From Bacteroidales bacterium (lineage in GTDB: Bacteria; Bacteroidota; Bacteroidia; Bacteroidales; VadinHA17), in contig JAFGXX010000068.1 in assembly GCA_016936435.1 (NCBI GenBank), forward strand, positions 1 through 38,204: a stretch of DNA of 38,204 nt, read 5' to 3'. The notes under the pieces were generated by a model that saw only the letters and a program-made list of their open reading frames with translations, was not told the DNA's origin and made no database searches. Positions 1 to 9,690 of the stretch are shown piece by piece; positions within the stretch are counted from its first letter, which is position 1, and every line of letters begins with the position of its first letter. The translations under genes and the position numbers were made by a program.

Positions 1-477
1 ATTCCTTCGGTGGAAAAGGGTTTCCATGAGGCAATGTCGAACGGTCCCCTTGCAGGATTTCCTCTCGAAAATTTAAAAGTGGTTTTAAAAGACGGTTCAT
101 ACCATCCGGTTGACTCCGATGCACTCTCGTTCGAAATTGCTGCAAAACAGGCATTCCGGCGTTATGCAGGCAAATGTAACCCTGTGTTGCTGGAGCCCGT
201 AATGTCGACGGAAGTGGTAACTCCCGAAGAATATGTCGGCGATGTAATAAGCGATTTCAACAAACGCAGAGGCAGGGTGGAAGGTATGGAATCGAAAGCA
301 GGTGCAAGGGTTGTCAGGGCAAAAGTACCTCTGGCAGAAAAATTCGGCTATGTTACTGTACTCCGGACCCTTACCTCGGGAAGAGCTACTTCAACCATGG
401 AGTTCTCACATTATGAAGAGGTGCCTGCAGAGATAGCTAACAGAATTGTCGAACTTACAAAAGGAAAAATTCTTTAA
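1..477 (+). CDS. fusA: Elongation factor G, C-terminal part (5' end outside window)
   Basis: The frame is open from base 1 and ends with TAA at 475-477, giving about 158 residues. EF-G is the GTPase that drives ribosomal translocation. The visible part covers the end of domain IV and domain V, with family signatures such as [23 protein letters not shown]-like '[10 protein letters not shown]' and '[19 protein letters not shown]'. The GTPase domain lies upstream of the window. The stop is 2 bases before rpsJ, the usual str-to-S10 junction when the two operons are joined. The GTG at position 10 is internal and not a start. Identity is secure; whether this is the main or a second EF-G copy is suggested by context (next to rpsJ) to be the main one. 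Confidence 0.96.
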   Translation: MPSVEKGFHEAMSNGPLAGFPLENLKVVLKDGSYHPVDSDALSFEIAAKQAFRRYAGKCNPVLLEPVMSTEVVTPEEYVGDVISDFNKRRGRVEGMESKAGARVVRAKVPLAEKFGYVTVLRTLTSGRATSTMEFSHYEEVPAEIANRIVELTKGKIL

Positions 478-479
478 AG

Positions 480-785
480 ATGAGTCAGAAAATCAGGATC
501 AAATTAAAATCTTACGATCATAACCTCGTGGATAAATCTGCCGAGAAGATCGTTAAAACCGTAAAATCTACAGGTGCGGTTGTCAGCGGCCCGATACCGC
601 TTCCTACCCACAAAAAGATCTTTACTGTTCTGAGGTCGCCGTTTGTCAACAAGAAAGCCAGGGAACAATTCCAGCTGTCATCATACAAGCGTCTGCTCGA
701 TATCTACAGCTCAACGCCCAAAACAATCGATGCTCTCATGAAACTTGAGCTTCCCAGCGGGGTTGAAGTTGAAATCAAAGTGTGA
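480..785 (+). CDS. rpsJ: 30S ribosomal protein S10 (uS10)
   Basis: A 101-residue protein, the normal length for S10, which sits in the 30S head and also serves as NusE in transcription antitermination. The S10 signature is seen in '[19 protein letters not shown]' and the protein ends '[11 protein letters not shown]'. The ATG is at 480, two bases after the fusA stop, so translation is probably coupled. It opens the S10 cluster in the standard order S10-L3-L4-L23-L2. No Shine-Dalgarno sequence is visible, as usual in this phylum. Confidence 0.98.
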   Translation: MSQKIRIKLKSYDHNLVDKSAEKIVKTVKSTGAVVSGPIPLPTHKKIFTVLRSPFVNKKAREQFQLSSYKRLLDIYSSTPKTIDALMKLELPSGVEVEIKV

Positions 786-806
786 AACCAGTAAAGTAAT
801 ACCAAG

Positions 807-1427
807 ATGCAGGGATTAATAGGAAAAAAGGTGGGAATGACATCCCTCTTCGACGAAGAAGGGAAAAATATCCCGTGTACGGTTCTGCAGGCCGGTCCGT
901 GTGTTGTAACACAGATCAAGACTGTTGAAAGAGATGGTTACTTTGCCGTACAGATAGGATTTGACGAAAAGAAGGAAAAACATTCTACAAAGGCTGAAAT
1001 AGGACACTTCAAAAAAGCCGGTACCACTCCCAGGAAGAAAGTTGTCGAATTTGATGGATTCAGAGAGGGCCAGGTCAGGGAAGGAGAAGTACTTACCGTT
1101 GACCTTTTTAAGACTGACACTTTTGTGGATGTCAGAGGATGGTCGAAGGGAAAAGGATTCCAGGGCGTCGTGCGGCGTCATGGTTTCGGTGGTGTAGGCG
1201 GACAGACCCACGGTCAGCATAACAGGGGCAGAGCTCCCGGTTCGCTTGGCGCATCGTCTTTCCCCTCACGGGTGCTCCCGGGTATGCGTATGGCAGGCCG
1301 TATGGGAGGCAATAAAGTTGCTTCCATAAGTATGGAAATAATGAAGCTTATGGAAGAGAACAATATTCTTATAGTTAAAGGATCGGTGCCCGGTCCTAAA
1401 GGTGGTTACGTAATAATAACAAAATAA
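807..1427 (+). CDS. rplC: 50S ribosomal protein L3 (uL3)
   Basis: A 206-residue early-assembly 50S protein whose long loop reaches toward the peptidyl transferase centre. Visible signatures are the start '[19 protein letters not shown]', the loop motif '[20 protein letters not shown]' that carries the glutamine methylated in E. coli, and '[14 protein letters not shown]'. The ATG at 807 follows rpsJ by 21 bases. The TAA stop shares one base with the rplD start (1427), so rplC and rplD are translationally coupled. Confidence 0.98.
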   Translation: MQGLIGKKVGMTSLFDEEGKNIPCTVLQAGPCVVTQIKTVERDGYFAVQIGFDEKKEKHSTKAEIGHFKKAGTTPRKKVVEFDGFREGQVREGEVLTVDLFKTDTFVDVRGWSKGKGFQGVVRRHGFGGVGGQTHGQHNRGRAPGSLGASSFPSRVLPGMRMAGRMGGNKVASISMEIMKLMEENNILIVKGSVPGPKGGYVIITK

Positions 1428-2056
1428 TGGAATTAGCTGTTGTCAATATTAACGGTAAGGAAACCGGAAGGAAAGTTAATCTTAACGATTCCATTTTCGG
1501 CATTGAGCCAAACGACCATGCCATATACCTCGATACAAAACAGTACATGGCAAAGCAGCGTCAGGGAACCCATAAATCGAAGGAAAGAGGTGAGGTTTCA
1601 GGAAGTACCCGTAAGATCAAAAGACAGAAAGGTACAGGTACGGCTCGCGCAGGGAGCATCAAGAACCCTCTCTTCAGAGGTGGCGGCCGTGTTTTCGGTC
1701 CGCAGCCAAAAGACTACGAGTTCAAACTGAACAAAAAAGTGAAGCAACTGGCAAGAAAATCAGCTCTTTCGTACAAGGCATCTTCACAAAATATCATCGT
1801 GGTGGAAGACTTCTCCCTTGAAGCTCCCAAAACAAAAGAAATTGTCAAAATAGAGACGAATCTGAATCTCAGCAAGAAAAAATCGCTTATTGTTTTATCG
1901 GAACCAAATAAAAATGTATATTTGTCAGCCCGAAATACACAAGGGCTTGAAGTTGTAACGGCCAATGCGTTAAATACTTATGAGATAATGAGGGCTTCAA
2001 CTTTGGTGCTTGTGGAGAGTGCAATTGACGTTTTGCAGGCAACTTTTGAAAATTAG
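1427..2056 (+). CDS. rplD: 50S ribosomal protein L4 (uL4)
   Basis: A 209-residue L4, a 50S protein that lines the nascent-peptide exit tunnel; in E. coli it also represses the S10 operon. The tunnel loop is present ('[20 protein letters not shown]', then '[22 protein letters not shown]'), followed by the globular part ending near '[19 protein letters not shown]'. The ATG overlaps the rplC stop by one base. No S10-type leader can be judged here because the operon start lies before the window. Confidence 0.98.
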   Translation: MELAVVNINGKETGRKVNLNDSIFGIEPNDHAIYLDTKQYMAKQRQGTHKSKERGEVSGSTRKIKRQKGTGTARAGSIKNPLFRGGGRVFGPQPKDYEFKLNKKVKQLARKSALSYKASSQNIIVVEDFSLEAPKTKEIVKIETNLNLSKKKSLIVLSEPNKNVYLSARNTQGLEVVTANALNTYEIMRASTLVLVESAIDVLQATFEN

Positions 2057-2069
2057 AAAAATTTAAGTG

Positions 2070-2360
2070 ATGAATATTCTGCTTAAACCCTTAGTAACTG
2101 AAAAAATGACAGCCCAGGGCGATAAATTCAACCGTTATGGATTTATTGTCGATAAAAAGGCTAACAAGTTACAGATCAAAAAAGCCGTTGAGGATTTATA
2201 CGGAGTAACTGTTGACTCGGTTAACACTCTTCGCTATGGCGGAAAAGTGAAGACACGAAATACAAAATCAGGACTCCTGACAGGGAAGACAAATGCTTAT
2301 AAAAAAGCTGTTATTACCCTTGCCGAAGGAAGTAAGATAGATTTCTATAGCAATATTTAA
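2070..2360 (+). CDS. rplW: 50S ribosomal protein L23 (uL23)
   Basis: A 96-residue protein located at the tunnel exit, where SRP, trigger factor and SecYEG dock. Visible features are '[11 protein letters not shown]' at the N-terminus, '[21 protein letters not shown]' and the '[12 protein letters not shown]' loop. A GTG lies in frame at 2067, but the ATG at 2070 is preferred because family members begin Met-x-Ile-Leu. It follows rplD by 13 bases and precedes rplB by 8. Confidence 0.97.
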   Translation: MNILLKPLVTEKMTAQGDKFNRYGFIVDKKANKLQIKKAVEDLYGVTVDSVNTLRYGGKVKTRNTKSGLLTGKTNAYKKAVITLAEGSKIDFYSNI

Positions 2361-2368
2361 AAACCAGT

Positions 2369-3193
2369 ATGGCAGTCAGAAAGATCAAACCTGTAACACC
2401 AGGTCAGAGACACAAGATCATCAGCGCTTTTGACAATATCACAAGCGCTGCGCCGGAGAAATCCCTCCTCATGCCGCTGAAAAAATCAGGAGGAAGGAAT
2501 GTTAACGGCCACAGGACTATGAGGTACATCGGCGGCGGTCATAAAAAGATGTACAGGGTCATCGATTTCCACAGAAATAAAGATGACGTGCAAGCAACCG
2601 TAAAAACGATAGAGTACGATCCCAACAGATCATCGAGGATCGCACTCGTTGTTTATGAGGATGGAGAAAAGAGATATATCATTGCCCCTGCAGGACTGAC
2701 TGTCGGAAGCCATATTCTCTCAGGGAAAAATGCAGCTCCCGAAATAGGAAATACAATGTTCCTCAGCGACATACCTCTCGGAACCATAGTTCATAACATT
2801 GAACTGAAACCGGGCAAGGGAGCAGCTCTGGCCCGCAGCGCAGGAACTTATGCGCAGCTGTCAGCCCGTGAAGGTAAATATGCTACCATAAAGCTTCCTT
2901 CGGGCGAAACCAGGATGGTGCTTACTGAATGCCGTGCAACCATAGGTACTGTTTCAAATGCCGATCATAACCTGGAGAAGTCAGGTAAGGCAGGCCGCTC
3001 GCGCTGGCAGGGAAGAAGACCCAGAGTCAGAGGCGTCGTCATGAATCCCGTCGATCACCCAATGGGCGGTGGCGAAGGAAGAGCATCAGGAGGTCACCCG
3101 CGCTCACGTAAGGGGATGCCGGCTAAAGGATTTAAAACCAGAGACAGGAAAAAGTATTCCGCCAAACATATTATTGAAAGAAGGAAAAAATAA
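2369..3193 (+). CDS. rplB: 50S ribosomal protein L2 (uL2)
   Basis: A 274-residue L2, needed for subunit joining and peptidyl transfer. It shows the start '[16 protein letters not shown]', the OB-fold and SH3-like domains, and the hallmark '[19 protein letters not shown]' that carries the histidine near the catalytic centre. Length and motifs are normal for the phylum. It lies 8 bases after rplW and 10 before rpsS. Confidence 0.98.
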   Translation: MAVRKIKPVTPGQRHKIISAFDNITSAAPEKSLLMPLKKSGGRNVNGHRTMRYIGGGHKKMYRVIDFHRNKDDVQATVKTIEYDPNRSSRIALVVYEDGEKRYIIAPAGLTVGSHILSGKNAAPEIGNTMFLSDIPLGTIVHNIELKPGKGAALARSAGTYAQLSAREGKYATIKLPSGETRMVLTECRATIGTVSNADHNLEKSGKAGRSRWQGRRPRVRGVVMNPVDHPMGGGEGRASGGHPRSRKGMPAKGFKTRDRKKYSAKHIIERRKK

Positions 3194-3203
3194 CTGATAT
3201 ACT

Positions 3204-3467
3204 ATGAGCAGATCAATTAAAAAAGGACCCTTTATTGATTTTAAGCTTGAGAAGAGAGTTCTTGAGATGAATGACAGCGGGAAGAAATCAGTGGTCAAGA
3301 CCTGGTCGAGAAGGTCGGTTATATCGCCTGACTTCGTCGGACATACTATAGCAGTTCATAACGGCAATAAGTTTATACCTGTTTACATTACCGAGAACAT
3401 GGTGGGCCACAAGCTCGGAGAATTTGCGCCTACACGTACCTTCAGAGGTCACTCGGGTAATAAGTAA
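3204..3467 (+). CDS. rpsS: 30S ribosomal protein S19 (uS19)
   Basis: An 87-residue 30S head protein that partners S13 near the A site. Signatures are '[19 protein letters not shown]', '[20 protein letters not shown]' and the C-terminal '[19 protein letters not shown]', which matches the S19 signature closely. The ATG at 3204 follows rplB by 10 bases; 30 bases separate it from rplV. Confidence 0.98.
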   Translation: MSRSIKKGPFIDFKLEKRVLEMNDSGKKSVVKTWSRRSVISPDFVGHTIAVHNGNKFIPVYITENMVGHKLGEFAPTRTFRGHSGNK

Positions 3468-3497
3468 TAAATGTAAACACCGAAAATATCTTAAAAA

Positions 3498-3917
3498 ATG
3501 GGTGCAAGAAAAAGAAATACAGCTGAAGCCAGGAAAGAGGCAGCCAGGACAAATTACCAGGCAGTACTGAGAAACTGTCCCACCTCCCCCAGAAAAATGA
3601 GACTGGTAACAGGTCTTATCAGTGGCAAGGAAGTGAACAAAGCCCTTGATATACTGAAATACAGCTCACAGGAAGCATCGCGCCGGCTGGAGAAGTTGCT
3701 TCTTTCAGCCATTGCAAACTGGCAGGCAAAAAATGAAGGCGTGAGAGTCGAAGACAGCAACCTTTATGTCAAAAACATTCATGTCGACGGCGGCCGGACG
3801 CTGAAAAGACTGCAGACAGCGCCACAGGGAAGAGCATACAGACTGAGGAAAAGATCAAATCATGTTACTCTTGTGCTCGACAGCAGAAATAAGGAAGTTG
3901 AAAATACAGCAAAATAA
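3498..3917 (+). CDS. rplV: 50S ribosomal protein L22 (uL22)
   Basis: A 139-residue L22, somewhat longer than the E. coli protein (about 110) because of a basic N-terminal segment ('[20 protein letters not shown]'). Its hairpin forms part of the exit-tunnel constriction. The core is clear: '[19 protein letters not shown]', '[15 protein letters not shown]' and the tunnel hairpin '[20 protein letters not shown]'. The ATG at 3498 is used; an alternative start within the first 20 codons cannot be excluded. Confidence 0.97.
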   Translation: MGARKRNTAEARKEAARTNYQAVLRNCPTSPRKMRLVTGLISGKEVNKALDILKYSSQEASRRLEKLLLSAIANWQAKNEGVRVEDSNLYVKNIHVDGGRTLKRLQTAPQGRAYRLRKRSNHVTLVLDSRNKEVENTAK

Positions 3918-3922
3918 TTCAA

Positions 3923-4621
3923 ATGGGACAGAAAGTTAATCCGATAGGCAACAGGCTGGGTATAATAAAAGGCTGGGACTCAAATTGGTACGGAGGAAAA
4001 GACTTTTCCGGGAAACTGGTTGAAGACACGAAGATCAGGGAATACCTGAATGCCAGGCTCGCCAAAGCCAGTATCTCAAAAATCGTTATTGAAAGAACAC
4101 TGAAGCTTATCACAGTAACCGTTAATACCGCACGTCCGGGGATAATAATCGGAAAAGGCGGACAGGAAGTTGACAAGCTTAAGGAAGAACTCAGGAAGAT
4201 CACCAAAAAAGAAGTCCAGATAAATATTTATGAGGTTAAACGCCCCGAACTTGATGCAAATATTGTAGCCAGTAACGTAGCCCGCCAGGTTGAAGGCAAA
4301 ATATCATACAGGCGTGCAATAAAAATGGCCATCGCATCCACAATGAGAATGGGTGCCGAAGGTGTCAAGATGGTTATCTCGGGCCGTCTGGGTGGTGCTG
4401 AAATGGCACGTACCGAAACCTACAAGGAAGGCCGGATACCTCTCCATACTTTCAGGGCCGATATCGATTATGCCCTGGCTGAAGCACATACCAAGGTCGG
4501 ACTTATAGGTATCAAAGTCTGGATTTGCAATGGCGAGGTGTATGGCAAAAGAGACCTTAGCCCCAACATAGGAGCAAGGAATGCCAAAGGAAAGAACATG
4601 AAGAGGAAAGGGAAGAAATAG
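3923..4621 (+). CDS. rpsC: 30S ribosomal protein S3 (uS3)
   Basis: A 232-residue 30S protein at the mRNA entry site, contributing to helicase activity. It starts '[20 protein letters not shown]' and contains a type 2 KH domain with '[19 protein letters not shown]', followed by the S3 C-terminal domain '[20 protein letters not shown]' and '[14 protein letters not shown]'. The C-terminus is a basic tail ([11 protein letters not shown]). Start 5 bases after rplV. Confidence 0.98.
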   Translation: MGQKVNPIGNRLGIIKGWDSNWYGGKDFSGKLVEDTKIREYLNARLAKASISKIVIERTLKLITVTVNTARPGIIIGKGGQEVDKLKEELRKITKKEVQINIYEVKRPELDANIVASNVARQVEGKISYRRAIKMAIASTMRMGAEGVKMVISGRLGGAEMARTETYKEGRIPLHTFRADIDYALAEAHTKVGLIGIKVWICNGEVYGKRDLSPNIGARNAKGKNMKRKGKK

Positions 4622-4653
4622 AGAGTTCAAAATAATTTTTAAGATATAAAGCA

Positions 4654-5073
4654 ATGTTACAACCAAAAAGGTCCAAATACAGGAGAGCCCAGAAAGGGAG
4701 AATGAAAGGCAATGCACAGCGTGGCAACCAGCTGGCATTCGGATCATTTGGCATCAAGGCTCTGGAACAGAGCTGGATCACCGGCAGGCAGATAGAAGCA
4801 GCCCGCCAGGCTGTAACCCGTCATATGAAACGTGAAGGACAGCTATGGATCAGGGTGTTCCCGGATAAACCCATAACAAAAAAACCGGCTGAAGTGAGAA
4901 TGGGTAAGGGAAAAGGAGCACCTGAAGGATTTGTGGTTCCCGTTACCCCGGGAAGAATAATACTTGAGGCTGAAGGAGTCTCCTTCCAGGTTGCAAAGGA
5001 AGCACTGATGCTTGGTGCCCAGAAACTTCCGGTGACAACAAAATTTATTGTGCGCCGCGATTACGTTGAGTAA
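4654..5073 (+). CDS. rplP: 50S ribosomal protein L16 (uL16)
   Basis: A 139-residue L16, a late-assembly protein that positions the A-site tRNA. Features are '[19 protein letters not shown]', '[20 protein letters not shown]', and the signature '[17 protein letters not shown]'. The ATG at 4654 is the conserved start. A 32-base gap separates it from rpsC; 17 bases follow before rpmC. Confidence 0.98.
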   Translation: MLQPKRSKYRRAQKGRMKGNAQRGNQLAFGSFGIKALEQSWITGRQIEAARQAVTRHMKREGQLWIRVFPDKPITKKPAEVRMGKGKGAPEGFVVPVTPGRIILEAEGVSFQVAKEALMLGAQKLPVTTKFIVRRDYVE

Positions 5074-5090
5074 TACAAAATATCAGAGAG

Positions 5091-5294
5091 ATGAAAATAT
5101 CAGAAATAAGGGAATTAAGTACTCCTGATCTTCTTGAAAGGATCGACACGGAGAAAACAATGCTCGTCAGAATGAAGATGAACCATGCTATTACTCCTCT
5201 CGACAATCCTCAGAAAATCAAGCAGGTAAAGCTCACCATCGCACGCCTGCTTACCGAACTGAGAGCCAGGGAATCAAAACAAAATACTAATTAG
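5091..5294 (+). CDS. rpmC: 50S ribosomal protein L29 (uL29)
   Basis: A 67-residue two-helix protein next to the tunnel exit. The family pattern is visible as '[18 protein letters not shown]', then a charged helix ending '[18 protein letters not shown]'. The stop is 11 bases before rpsQ, and the position between L16 and S17 is the standard one. Confidence 0.96.
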   Translation: MKISEIRELSTPDLLERIDTEKTMLVRMKMNHAITPLDNPQKIKQVKLTIARLLTELRARESKQNTN

Positions 5295-5305
5295 CCGTAT
5301 CAGCA

Positions 5306-5560
5306 ATGGAAAGGAAATTAAGAAAAGAACGAATCGGTGTCGTTTTAAGTAATAAAATGGACAAATCTATCGTGGTTGCGGTAAGAAGAAAAGTAAAGCA
5401 TCCTATTTACGGCAAGTTCATCAATACCACAAAGAAGCTGATGGCACACGATGAGGAGAATTCATGCAACGTCGGCGATACGGTTCGTATATCGGAGACC
5501 AGGCCTCTGAGCAAAAATAAATCCTGGAGAGTGGTTGAAATAATTGAAAGAGCTAAGTAA
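5306..5560 (+). CDS. rpsQ: 30S ribosomal protein S17 (uS17)
   Basis: An 84-residue OB-fold protein that binds 16S rRNA early in assembly. It shows '[19 protein letters not shown]', '[20 protein letters not shown]' and the S17 signature '[20 protein letters not shown]'. The stop is 2 bases before rplN. Confidence 0.98.
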   Translation: MERKLRKERIGVVLSNKMDKSIVVAVRRKVKHPIYGKFINTTKKLMAHDEENSCNVGDTVRISETRPLSKNKSWRVVEIIERAK

Positions 5561-5562
5561 TC

Positions 5563-5928
5563 ATGATACAGCAGGAAACAAGGCTAACAGTAGCCGACAA
5601 TTCAGGTGCCAAGGAAGTGTTATGCATCAGGGTTCTGGGAGGCAGTAAAAAAAGATATGCCACTGTCGGCGACAAGATTGTAGTGAGTGTAAAATCAGCG
5701 CTCCCGTCAGGAGAAGCAAAGAAAGGCACAGTAAGCAAGGCTGTCGTGGTAAGGACCAAAAAGGAGATCCGCAGAGCCGACGGATCCTATATCAGGTTTG
5801 ACGACAATGCCGTGGTATTGCTTAACAATCAGGATGAAGTCCGCGGAACCCGTATTTTCGGCCCGGTGGCAAGAGAACTGCGCGAAAAATTCATGAAGAT
5901 AGTTTCACTCGCACCTGAAGTATTGTAA
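5563..5928 (+). CDS. rplN: 50S ribosomal protein L14 (uL14)
   Basis: A 121-residue protein at the subunit interface, where the silencing factor RsfS binds in other bacteria. The opening '[19 protein letters not shown]' and '[19 protein letters not shown]' are diagnostic, as is '[19 protein letters not shown]'. It starts 2 bases after the S17 stop, consistent with coupling. Confidence 0.98.
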   Translation: MIQQETRLTVADNSGAKEVLCIRVLGGSKKRYATVGDKIVVSVKSALPSGEAKKGTVSKAVVVRTKKEIRRADGSYIRFDDNAVVLLNNQDEVRGTRIFGPVARELREKFMKIVSLAPEVL

Positions 5929-5947
5929 TTTTTATATCAAAGAAACA

Positions 5948-6271
5948 ATGCAAAAGAAAATAAATATAAAAAAGGGCGATACGGTTATGGTAATAACCGG
6001 AGAGTCGAAAGGTCAGAAAGGACGTGTGCTTACTGTTGACAGGGATAAGGAAAGGGCTATAGTTGAAGGAGTTAACCTGGTATCCAAACACACCAAACCT
6101 AATTCCAAAGCCCCCCAGGGAGGTATCATAAGAAAAGAAGCCCCTGTTCACCTGTCAAACCTGATGCTCATAGATCCGACATCGGGAAAACCGACACGTA
6201 TCGGACGCAAACCCGGTCAGAAAGGTAAACTAGTACGTTATTCAAAAAAATCAGGAGAGGAGATCAAATAA
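5948..6271 (+). CDS. rplX: 50S ribosomal protein L24 (uL24)
   Basis: A 107-residue assembly-initiator protein. A KOW motif is visible at residues about 6-32 ('[20 protein letters not shown]'), followed by '[20 protein letters not shown]'. The TAA at 6269-6271 overlaps the rplE ATG by one base, so the two genes are probably coupled. Confidence 0.97.
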   Translation: MQKKINIKKGDTVMVITGESKGQKGRVLTVDRDKERAIVEGVNLVSKHTKPNSKAPQGGIIRKEAPVHLSNLMLIDPTSGKPTRIGRKPGQKGKLVRYSKKSGEEIK

Positions 6272-6822
6272 TGTATACACCTGCACTGAAAACGAAATAT
6301 AGCAGCGAGATTATACCTGCATTAATGAAGGAATTCGGCTACAAGACCGTTATGGAGGTCCCCAGGCTGGAAAAAATTGTGTTAAACCAGGGTGTCGGAC
6401 AGGCTATAGCCGACAAGAAATTACTCGAATCAGGAGTTAAGGAACTTTCCGATATAGCCGGACAGAAAGCAGTCCTTACATATTCTTCCAAGGATATATC
6501 AAATTTCAAACTGAGAAAGAATATGCCTATCGGAATAATGGTCACACTCAGAAAAGAAAGGATGTATGAATTCCTTGAGAGGCTTATCTCGGTAGCACTG
6601 CCGCGAATCCGCGATTTCAAGGGTATCAACGCCAAACTTGACGGAAGGGGTAATTATACCCTGGGAATTACCGAACAGATCATTTTCCCCGAGATAGACC
6701 TCGATAAGATCACAAAGATCATGGGACTCCAGATAACCTTTGTCACCTCGGCGAAAACTGACGAAGAGGCACTGTCGCTGCTCAAAAATTTCGGATTACC
6801 ATTCAAAACATCTAAAAACTGA
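6271..6822 (+). CDS. rplE: 50S ribosomal protein L5 (uL5)
   Basis: A 183-residue protein of the central protuberance that binds 5S rRNA. Signatures are '[20 protein letters not shown]', '[20 protein letters not shown]' and '[20 protein letters not shown]'. The start codon overlaps the rplX stop. Four bases separate its stop from rpsN. Confidence 0.98.
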   Translation: MYTPALKTKYSSEIIPALMKEFGYKTVMEVPRLEKIVLNQGVGQAIADKKLLESGVKELSDIAGQKAVLTYSSKDISNFKLRKNMPIGIMVTLRKERMYEFLERLISVALPRIRDFKGINAKLDGRGNYTLGITEQIIFPEIDLDKITKIMGLQITFVTSAKTDEEALSLLKNFGLPFKTSKN

Positions 6823-6826
6823 TAAT

Positions 6827-7096
6827 ATGGCCAAGGAATCAATGATAGCCCGGGAGGTTAAACGTGCCAGAATGGCACAGAAATATTCAGCCAAAAGAGC
6901 CCAGCTTAAAGCAGCAGGCGATTATGTAGGGCTGAGCCGTATTCCCAGGAACTCTAACCCCAACCGCCAGCGTAACCGCTGTAAAATAACAGGTCGTACC
7001 AGGGGTTACATGAGACAGTTCGGGATCAGCAGAATAACCTTCAGGGAAATGGCTTCATTCGGACTGATACCCGGTGTGAAAAAAGCCAGCTGGTAA
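6827..7096 (+). CDS. rpsN: 30S ribosomal protein S14 (uS14), zinc-free long form
   Basis: An 89-residue S14. The ATG at 6827 begins '[20 protein letters not shown]'; the frame is open further upstream but that part overlaps rplE and is not native. The signature '[20 protein letters not shown]' is present. The two CxxC pairs of the short zinc-binding S14 are missing, so this is the zinc-independent form, and the length agrees. Its place between L5 and S8 is standard. Confidence 0.97.
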   Translation: MAKESMIAREVKRARMAQKYSAKRAQLKAAGDYVGLSRIPRNSNPNRQRNRCKITGRTRGYMRQFGISRITFREMASFGLIPGVKKASW

Positions 7097-7131
7097 TTGA
7101 GGAAAATATAAACAAATAATTTGAACAGAAA

Positions 7132-7530
7132 ATGACTGATCCAATTGCTGATTTACTGACCAGAATAAGAAACGCCATAATGGCCGGTCATAAAATTGTT
7201 GAGGCACCTGCTTCCGGTCTTAAAAAGGAAATAGCAAGAATACTTTTTGAAAAAGGATATATACTGAGCTATAAAGTTGTTGAAGGCAAAAATCCTCAGG
7301 GCATTCTGAAGATAGCCCTCAAGTACAATCCAAGGAGCAAGAAACCTGCAATCAAGGAACTGCAGCGTGTAAGCCGTCCAGGATTAAGGAATTATGCCGG
7401 TGCCGAAGACCTGCCGCGAATTTTGAACGGACTGGGAATAGCAATTATTTCCACCTCAAAGGGGCTGATGACCGATAAGGAAGCCAGAAAAGAGAACATT
7501 GGCGGTGAAGTGTTGTGTTATGTTTATTAA
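7132..7530 (+). CDS. rpsH: 30S ribosomal protein S8 (uS8)
   Basis: A 132-residue 16S-binding protein; in E. coli it is the repressor of the spc operon. It starts '[20 protein letters not shown]' and ends with the S8 signature '[20 protein letters not shown]', then '[10 protein letters not shown]'. The leader gap of 35 bases after rpsN contains no hairpin I can support as an S8 target. Confidence 0.98.
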   Translation: MTDPIADLLTRIRNAIMAGHKIVEAPASGLKKEIARILFEKGYILSYKVVEGKNPQGILKIALKYNPRSKKPAIKELQRVSRPGLRNYAGAEDLPRILNGLGIAIISTSKGLMTDKEARKENIGGEVLCYVY

Positions 7531-7542
7531 AAGGAGAAAACA

Positions 7543-8097
7543 ATGTCACGAATAGGAAAATTACCTGTAAACCTGCCCGCGGGGGTCACTGTGAACATCA
7601 GCAGCGACAACTTGGTCAGCGTGAAAGGGCCTCTGGGTGAACTTACCCGTGTTGTTGATAAAGATATTAATATTGAAATTAAAGACAACCAGGTTGTGAT
7701 AACCAGGCCTTCGGAATCAAAGAGACATAAGTCTATGCATGGGCTTTACCGTGCGCTCATAGCCAACATGGTTACGGGTGTTTCGGAAGGATACAAAAAG
7801 GAGCTTGAACTTGTAGGAGTAGGCTACCGTGCCGAGGCAAAAGGACAGCAGCTTGAGATGAGCCTGGGTTACTCGCATGATATTATAATGATGCTCCCCG
7901 ATGAGGTTAAGATTGAAACAAAAACCGAAAGGAGAAGTAACCCGATAATAACTCTCAAAAGTATCGATAAACAGCTCATCGGTCATGTGGCAGCAAAGAT
8001 CAGGTCTCTTCGTCCGCCTGAGCCCTACAAGGGAAAGGGGATCAAATTCGTGGGCGAACAGCTGAGAAGGAAAGCCGGTAAATCGGCAAGTGTGTAA
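7543..8097 (+). CDS. rplF: 50S ribosomal protein L6 (uL6)
   Basis: A 184-residue protein near the GTPase-associated region, made of two duplicated domains. It starts 'MSRIGKLPVNLPAGVTVNIS' and carries the L6 signature 'PEPYKGKGIKFVGEQLRRKA'. Twelve bases separate it from rpsH. Confidence 0.98.
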   Translation: MSRIGKLPVNLPAGVTVNISSDNLVSVKGPLGELTRVVDKDINIEIKDNQVVITRPSESKRHKSMHGLYRALIANMVTGVSEGYKKELELVGVGYRAEAKGQQLEMSLGYSHDIIMMLPDEVKIETKTERRSNPIITLKSIDKQLIGHVAAKIRSLRPPEPYKGKGIKFVGEQLRRKAGKSASV

Positions 8098-8129
8098 CAG
8101 GTATGTTAATCTGGTAAAAGTTTAAAAAA

Positions 8130-8492
8130 ATGGCCTTAACGACGTTGGAACGCAGGACAAGGATCAAAATGAGGATCCGGAAAAGAATAAGCGGCACTGC
8201 AGATGTCCCGAGACTCGCAGTATTCCGCAGCAACAAACAGATATATGCACAGGTTGTTGACGACCTGGCCCGGGTAACCCTTCTTTCAGCTTCATCGAGG
8301 GAGAAGGACGTTGCCGCAAAATCGGCAGGTAAGAATAAAACAGAACAGGCAAAGATGGTCGGTGAACTGCTCGCTTCAAAATGCCGCGAAAAAGGCATTG
8401 AGAGAGTGGTGTTCGACAGGAGCGGATATAAATATCATGGCAGAGTAAAATCATTGGCAGATTCAGCCCGCGAAGGCGGATTAAAATTCTAG
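8130..8492 (+). CDS. rplR: 50S ribosomal protein L18 (uL18)
   Basis: A 120-residue 5S rRNA-binding protein. It shows the basic N-terminus ('[20 protein letters not shown]'), '[18 protein letters not shown]' and the C-terminal '[20 protein letters not shown]'. The stop is 6 bases before the preferred rpsE ATG. Confidence 0.98.
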   Translation: MALTTLERRTRIKMRIRKRISGTADVPRLAVFRSNKQIYAQVVDDLARVTLLSASSREKDVAAKSAGKNKTEQAKMVGELLASKCREKGIERVVFDRSGYKYHGRVKSLADSAREGGLKF

Positions 8493-8498
8493 TTGATC

Positions 8499-9014
8499 AT
8501 GGCAGAAGGTATAAGAAAAGTGAAAACCAGCGACCTGGAACTTAAAGACAGGCTTGTAAGCATTCAGAGAGTTACCAAGGTTACAAAAGGTGGAAGAACA
8601 TTCAGTTTCTCGGCTATAGTGGTTGTGGGAAATGAAAACGGTGTAGTCGGACATGGCCTCGGTAAGGCCAGTGAAGTAACCACCGCCATAGCCAAGGGAA
8701 TTGAAGATGCCAAGAAAAACCTCATAAAGGTTCCCGTGATCAATGGCACCATACCGCACGAGCAGATTGCAAAGTTCGGTGGTGCAAGGGTATTTATCAA
8801 ACCGGCTTCTCCCGGTACCGGCGTTAAGGCAGGAGGTGCTATGCGTGCCGTCCTCGAAAGCGTCGGAGTAAAGAATGTCCTCGCCAAATCAAAGGGATCT
8901 TCAAATCCGCACAACCTTGTTAAGGCAACATTTGCTGCTTTGCTTGAAATGCGCGATGCATACAACATCGCCGAGCACAGGGGAGTAAAACTGGAAAAAG
9001 TGTTTAATGGTTAG
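8499..9014 (+). CDS. rpsE: 30S ribosomal protein S5 (uS5)
   Basis: A 171-residue protein at the mRNA entry site with a double-stranded-RNA-like N-terminal domain. Motifs include '[20 protein letters not shown]', '[20 protein letters not shown]' and '[20 protein letters not shown]'. A TTG at 8493 would add two residues; the ATG at 8499 is the better start. The next gene, rpmD, follows after 14 bases. Confidence 0.97.
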   Translation: MAEGIRKVKTSDLELKDRLVSIQRVTKVTKGGRTFSFSAIVVVGNENGVVGHGLGKASEVTTAIAKGIEDAKKNLIKVPVINGTIPHEQIAKFGGARVFIKPASPGTGVKAGGAMRAVLESVGVKNVLAKSKGSSNPHNLVKATFAALLEMRDAYNIAEHRGVKLEKVFNG

Positions 9015-9028
9015 CAATAATTGATACT

Positions 9029-9208
9029 ATGGCAAAGATTCGTATCACCCAGGTGAAAAGCAGGAACGGTAAACCTGAAAGACAAAAGCGGACACTCGAT
9101 GCTCTCGGTATCCGTAAACTTAACCACAGTGTGGAGAAGGAAGCTACTCCTCAGATACTGGGAATGGTTGCCAGGGTAAGTCACCTGGTTAAAGTTGAGA
9201 ACATTTAG
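9029..9208 (+). CDS. rpmD: 50S ribosomal protein L30 (uL30)
   Basis: A small gene read directly from the sequence: ATG at 9029 and TAG at 9206-9208 give 59 residues, the usual L30 length. The product starts 'MAKIRITQVKSRNGKPERQK' and contains 'TLDALGIRKLNHSVEKE' and 'QILGMVARVSHLVKVENI', matching the L30 pattern. It lies between S5 and L15 as expected in the spc cluster. Confidence 0.96.
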   Translation: MAKIRITQVKSRNGKPERQKRTLDALGIRKLNHSVEKEATPQILGMVARVSHLVKVENI

Positions 9209-9239
9209 GTATTAAATTTTATTTGAAAGATATAACATC

Positions 9240-9686
9240 ATGGATTTGAGTAACTTAAAATCTGCCAAAGGCTCTGTCAAAAAGAGCAAGCGTTTAGGCC
9301 GCGGTCAGGGTTCCGGAAATGGCGGTACGTCGACCAGAGGTCATAAAGGAGCAAAGTCCAGGTCAGGCTTCAGCAAAAAGATCGGATTTGAGGGAGGACA
9401 GATGCCACTGCAGAGACGTGTTCCGAAGTTCGGGTTCAAAAATATCAACCGCAGGGAATACAAAGGCATAAATATTAATGTACTTCAGTCGCTGGCTGAG
9501 AAAAATAACCTTGATAAAATCGATATTGACGTTCTTGTGAAGTCAGGTCTTGTTTCAAAAAATGCCCTCGTAAAGATACTGGGAAGAGGAACACTTGACA
9601 GAACACTGGAAGTTCATGCCCATGCCTTCAGCAAATCGGCTGTTGCTGCTATTGAAGCCAGGAAAGGAACTGTTGTAAAACTTTGA
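9240..9686 (+). CDS. rplO: 50S ribosomal protein L15 (uL15)
   Basis: A 148-residue late-assembly protein. The glycine/arginine-rich N-terminal extension is typical: 'GRGQGSGNGGTSTRGHKGAK', then 'GFEGGQMPLQRRVPKFGF'. The C-terminal domain ends 'FSKSAVAAIEARKGTVVKL'. Four bases separate its stop from secY. Confidence 0.98.
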   Translation: MDLSNLKSAKGSVKKSKRLGRGQGSGNGGTSTRGHKGAKSRSGFSKKIGFEGGQMPLQRRVPKFGFKNINRREYKGININVLQSLAEKNNLDKIDIDVLVKSGLVSKNALVKILGRGTLDRTLEVHAHAFSKSAVAAIEARKGTVVKL

Positions 9687-9690
9687 TCTC

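Noticed and set aside
816-1220. 134-codon minus-strand frame opposite rplC
   Set aside because: It is the antisense shadow of a certain ribosomal protein gene and resembles no known protein.
6827-7096. Loss of zinc ligands in S14 and L36 as damage
   Set aside because: Zinc-free forms of these proteins are normal in many bacteria, and both proteins are otherwise intact and of normal length.
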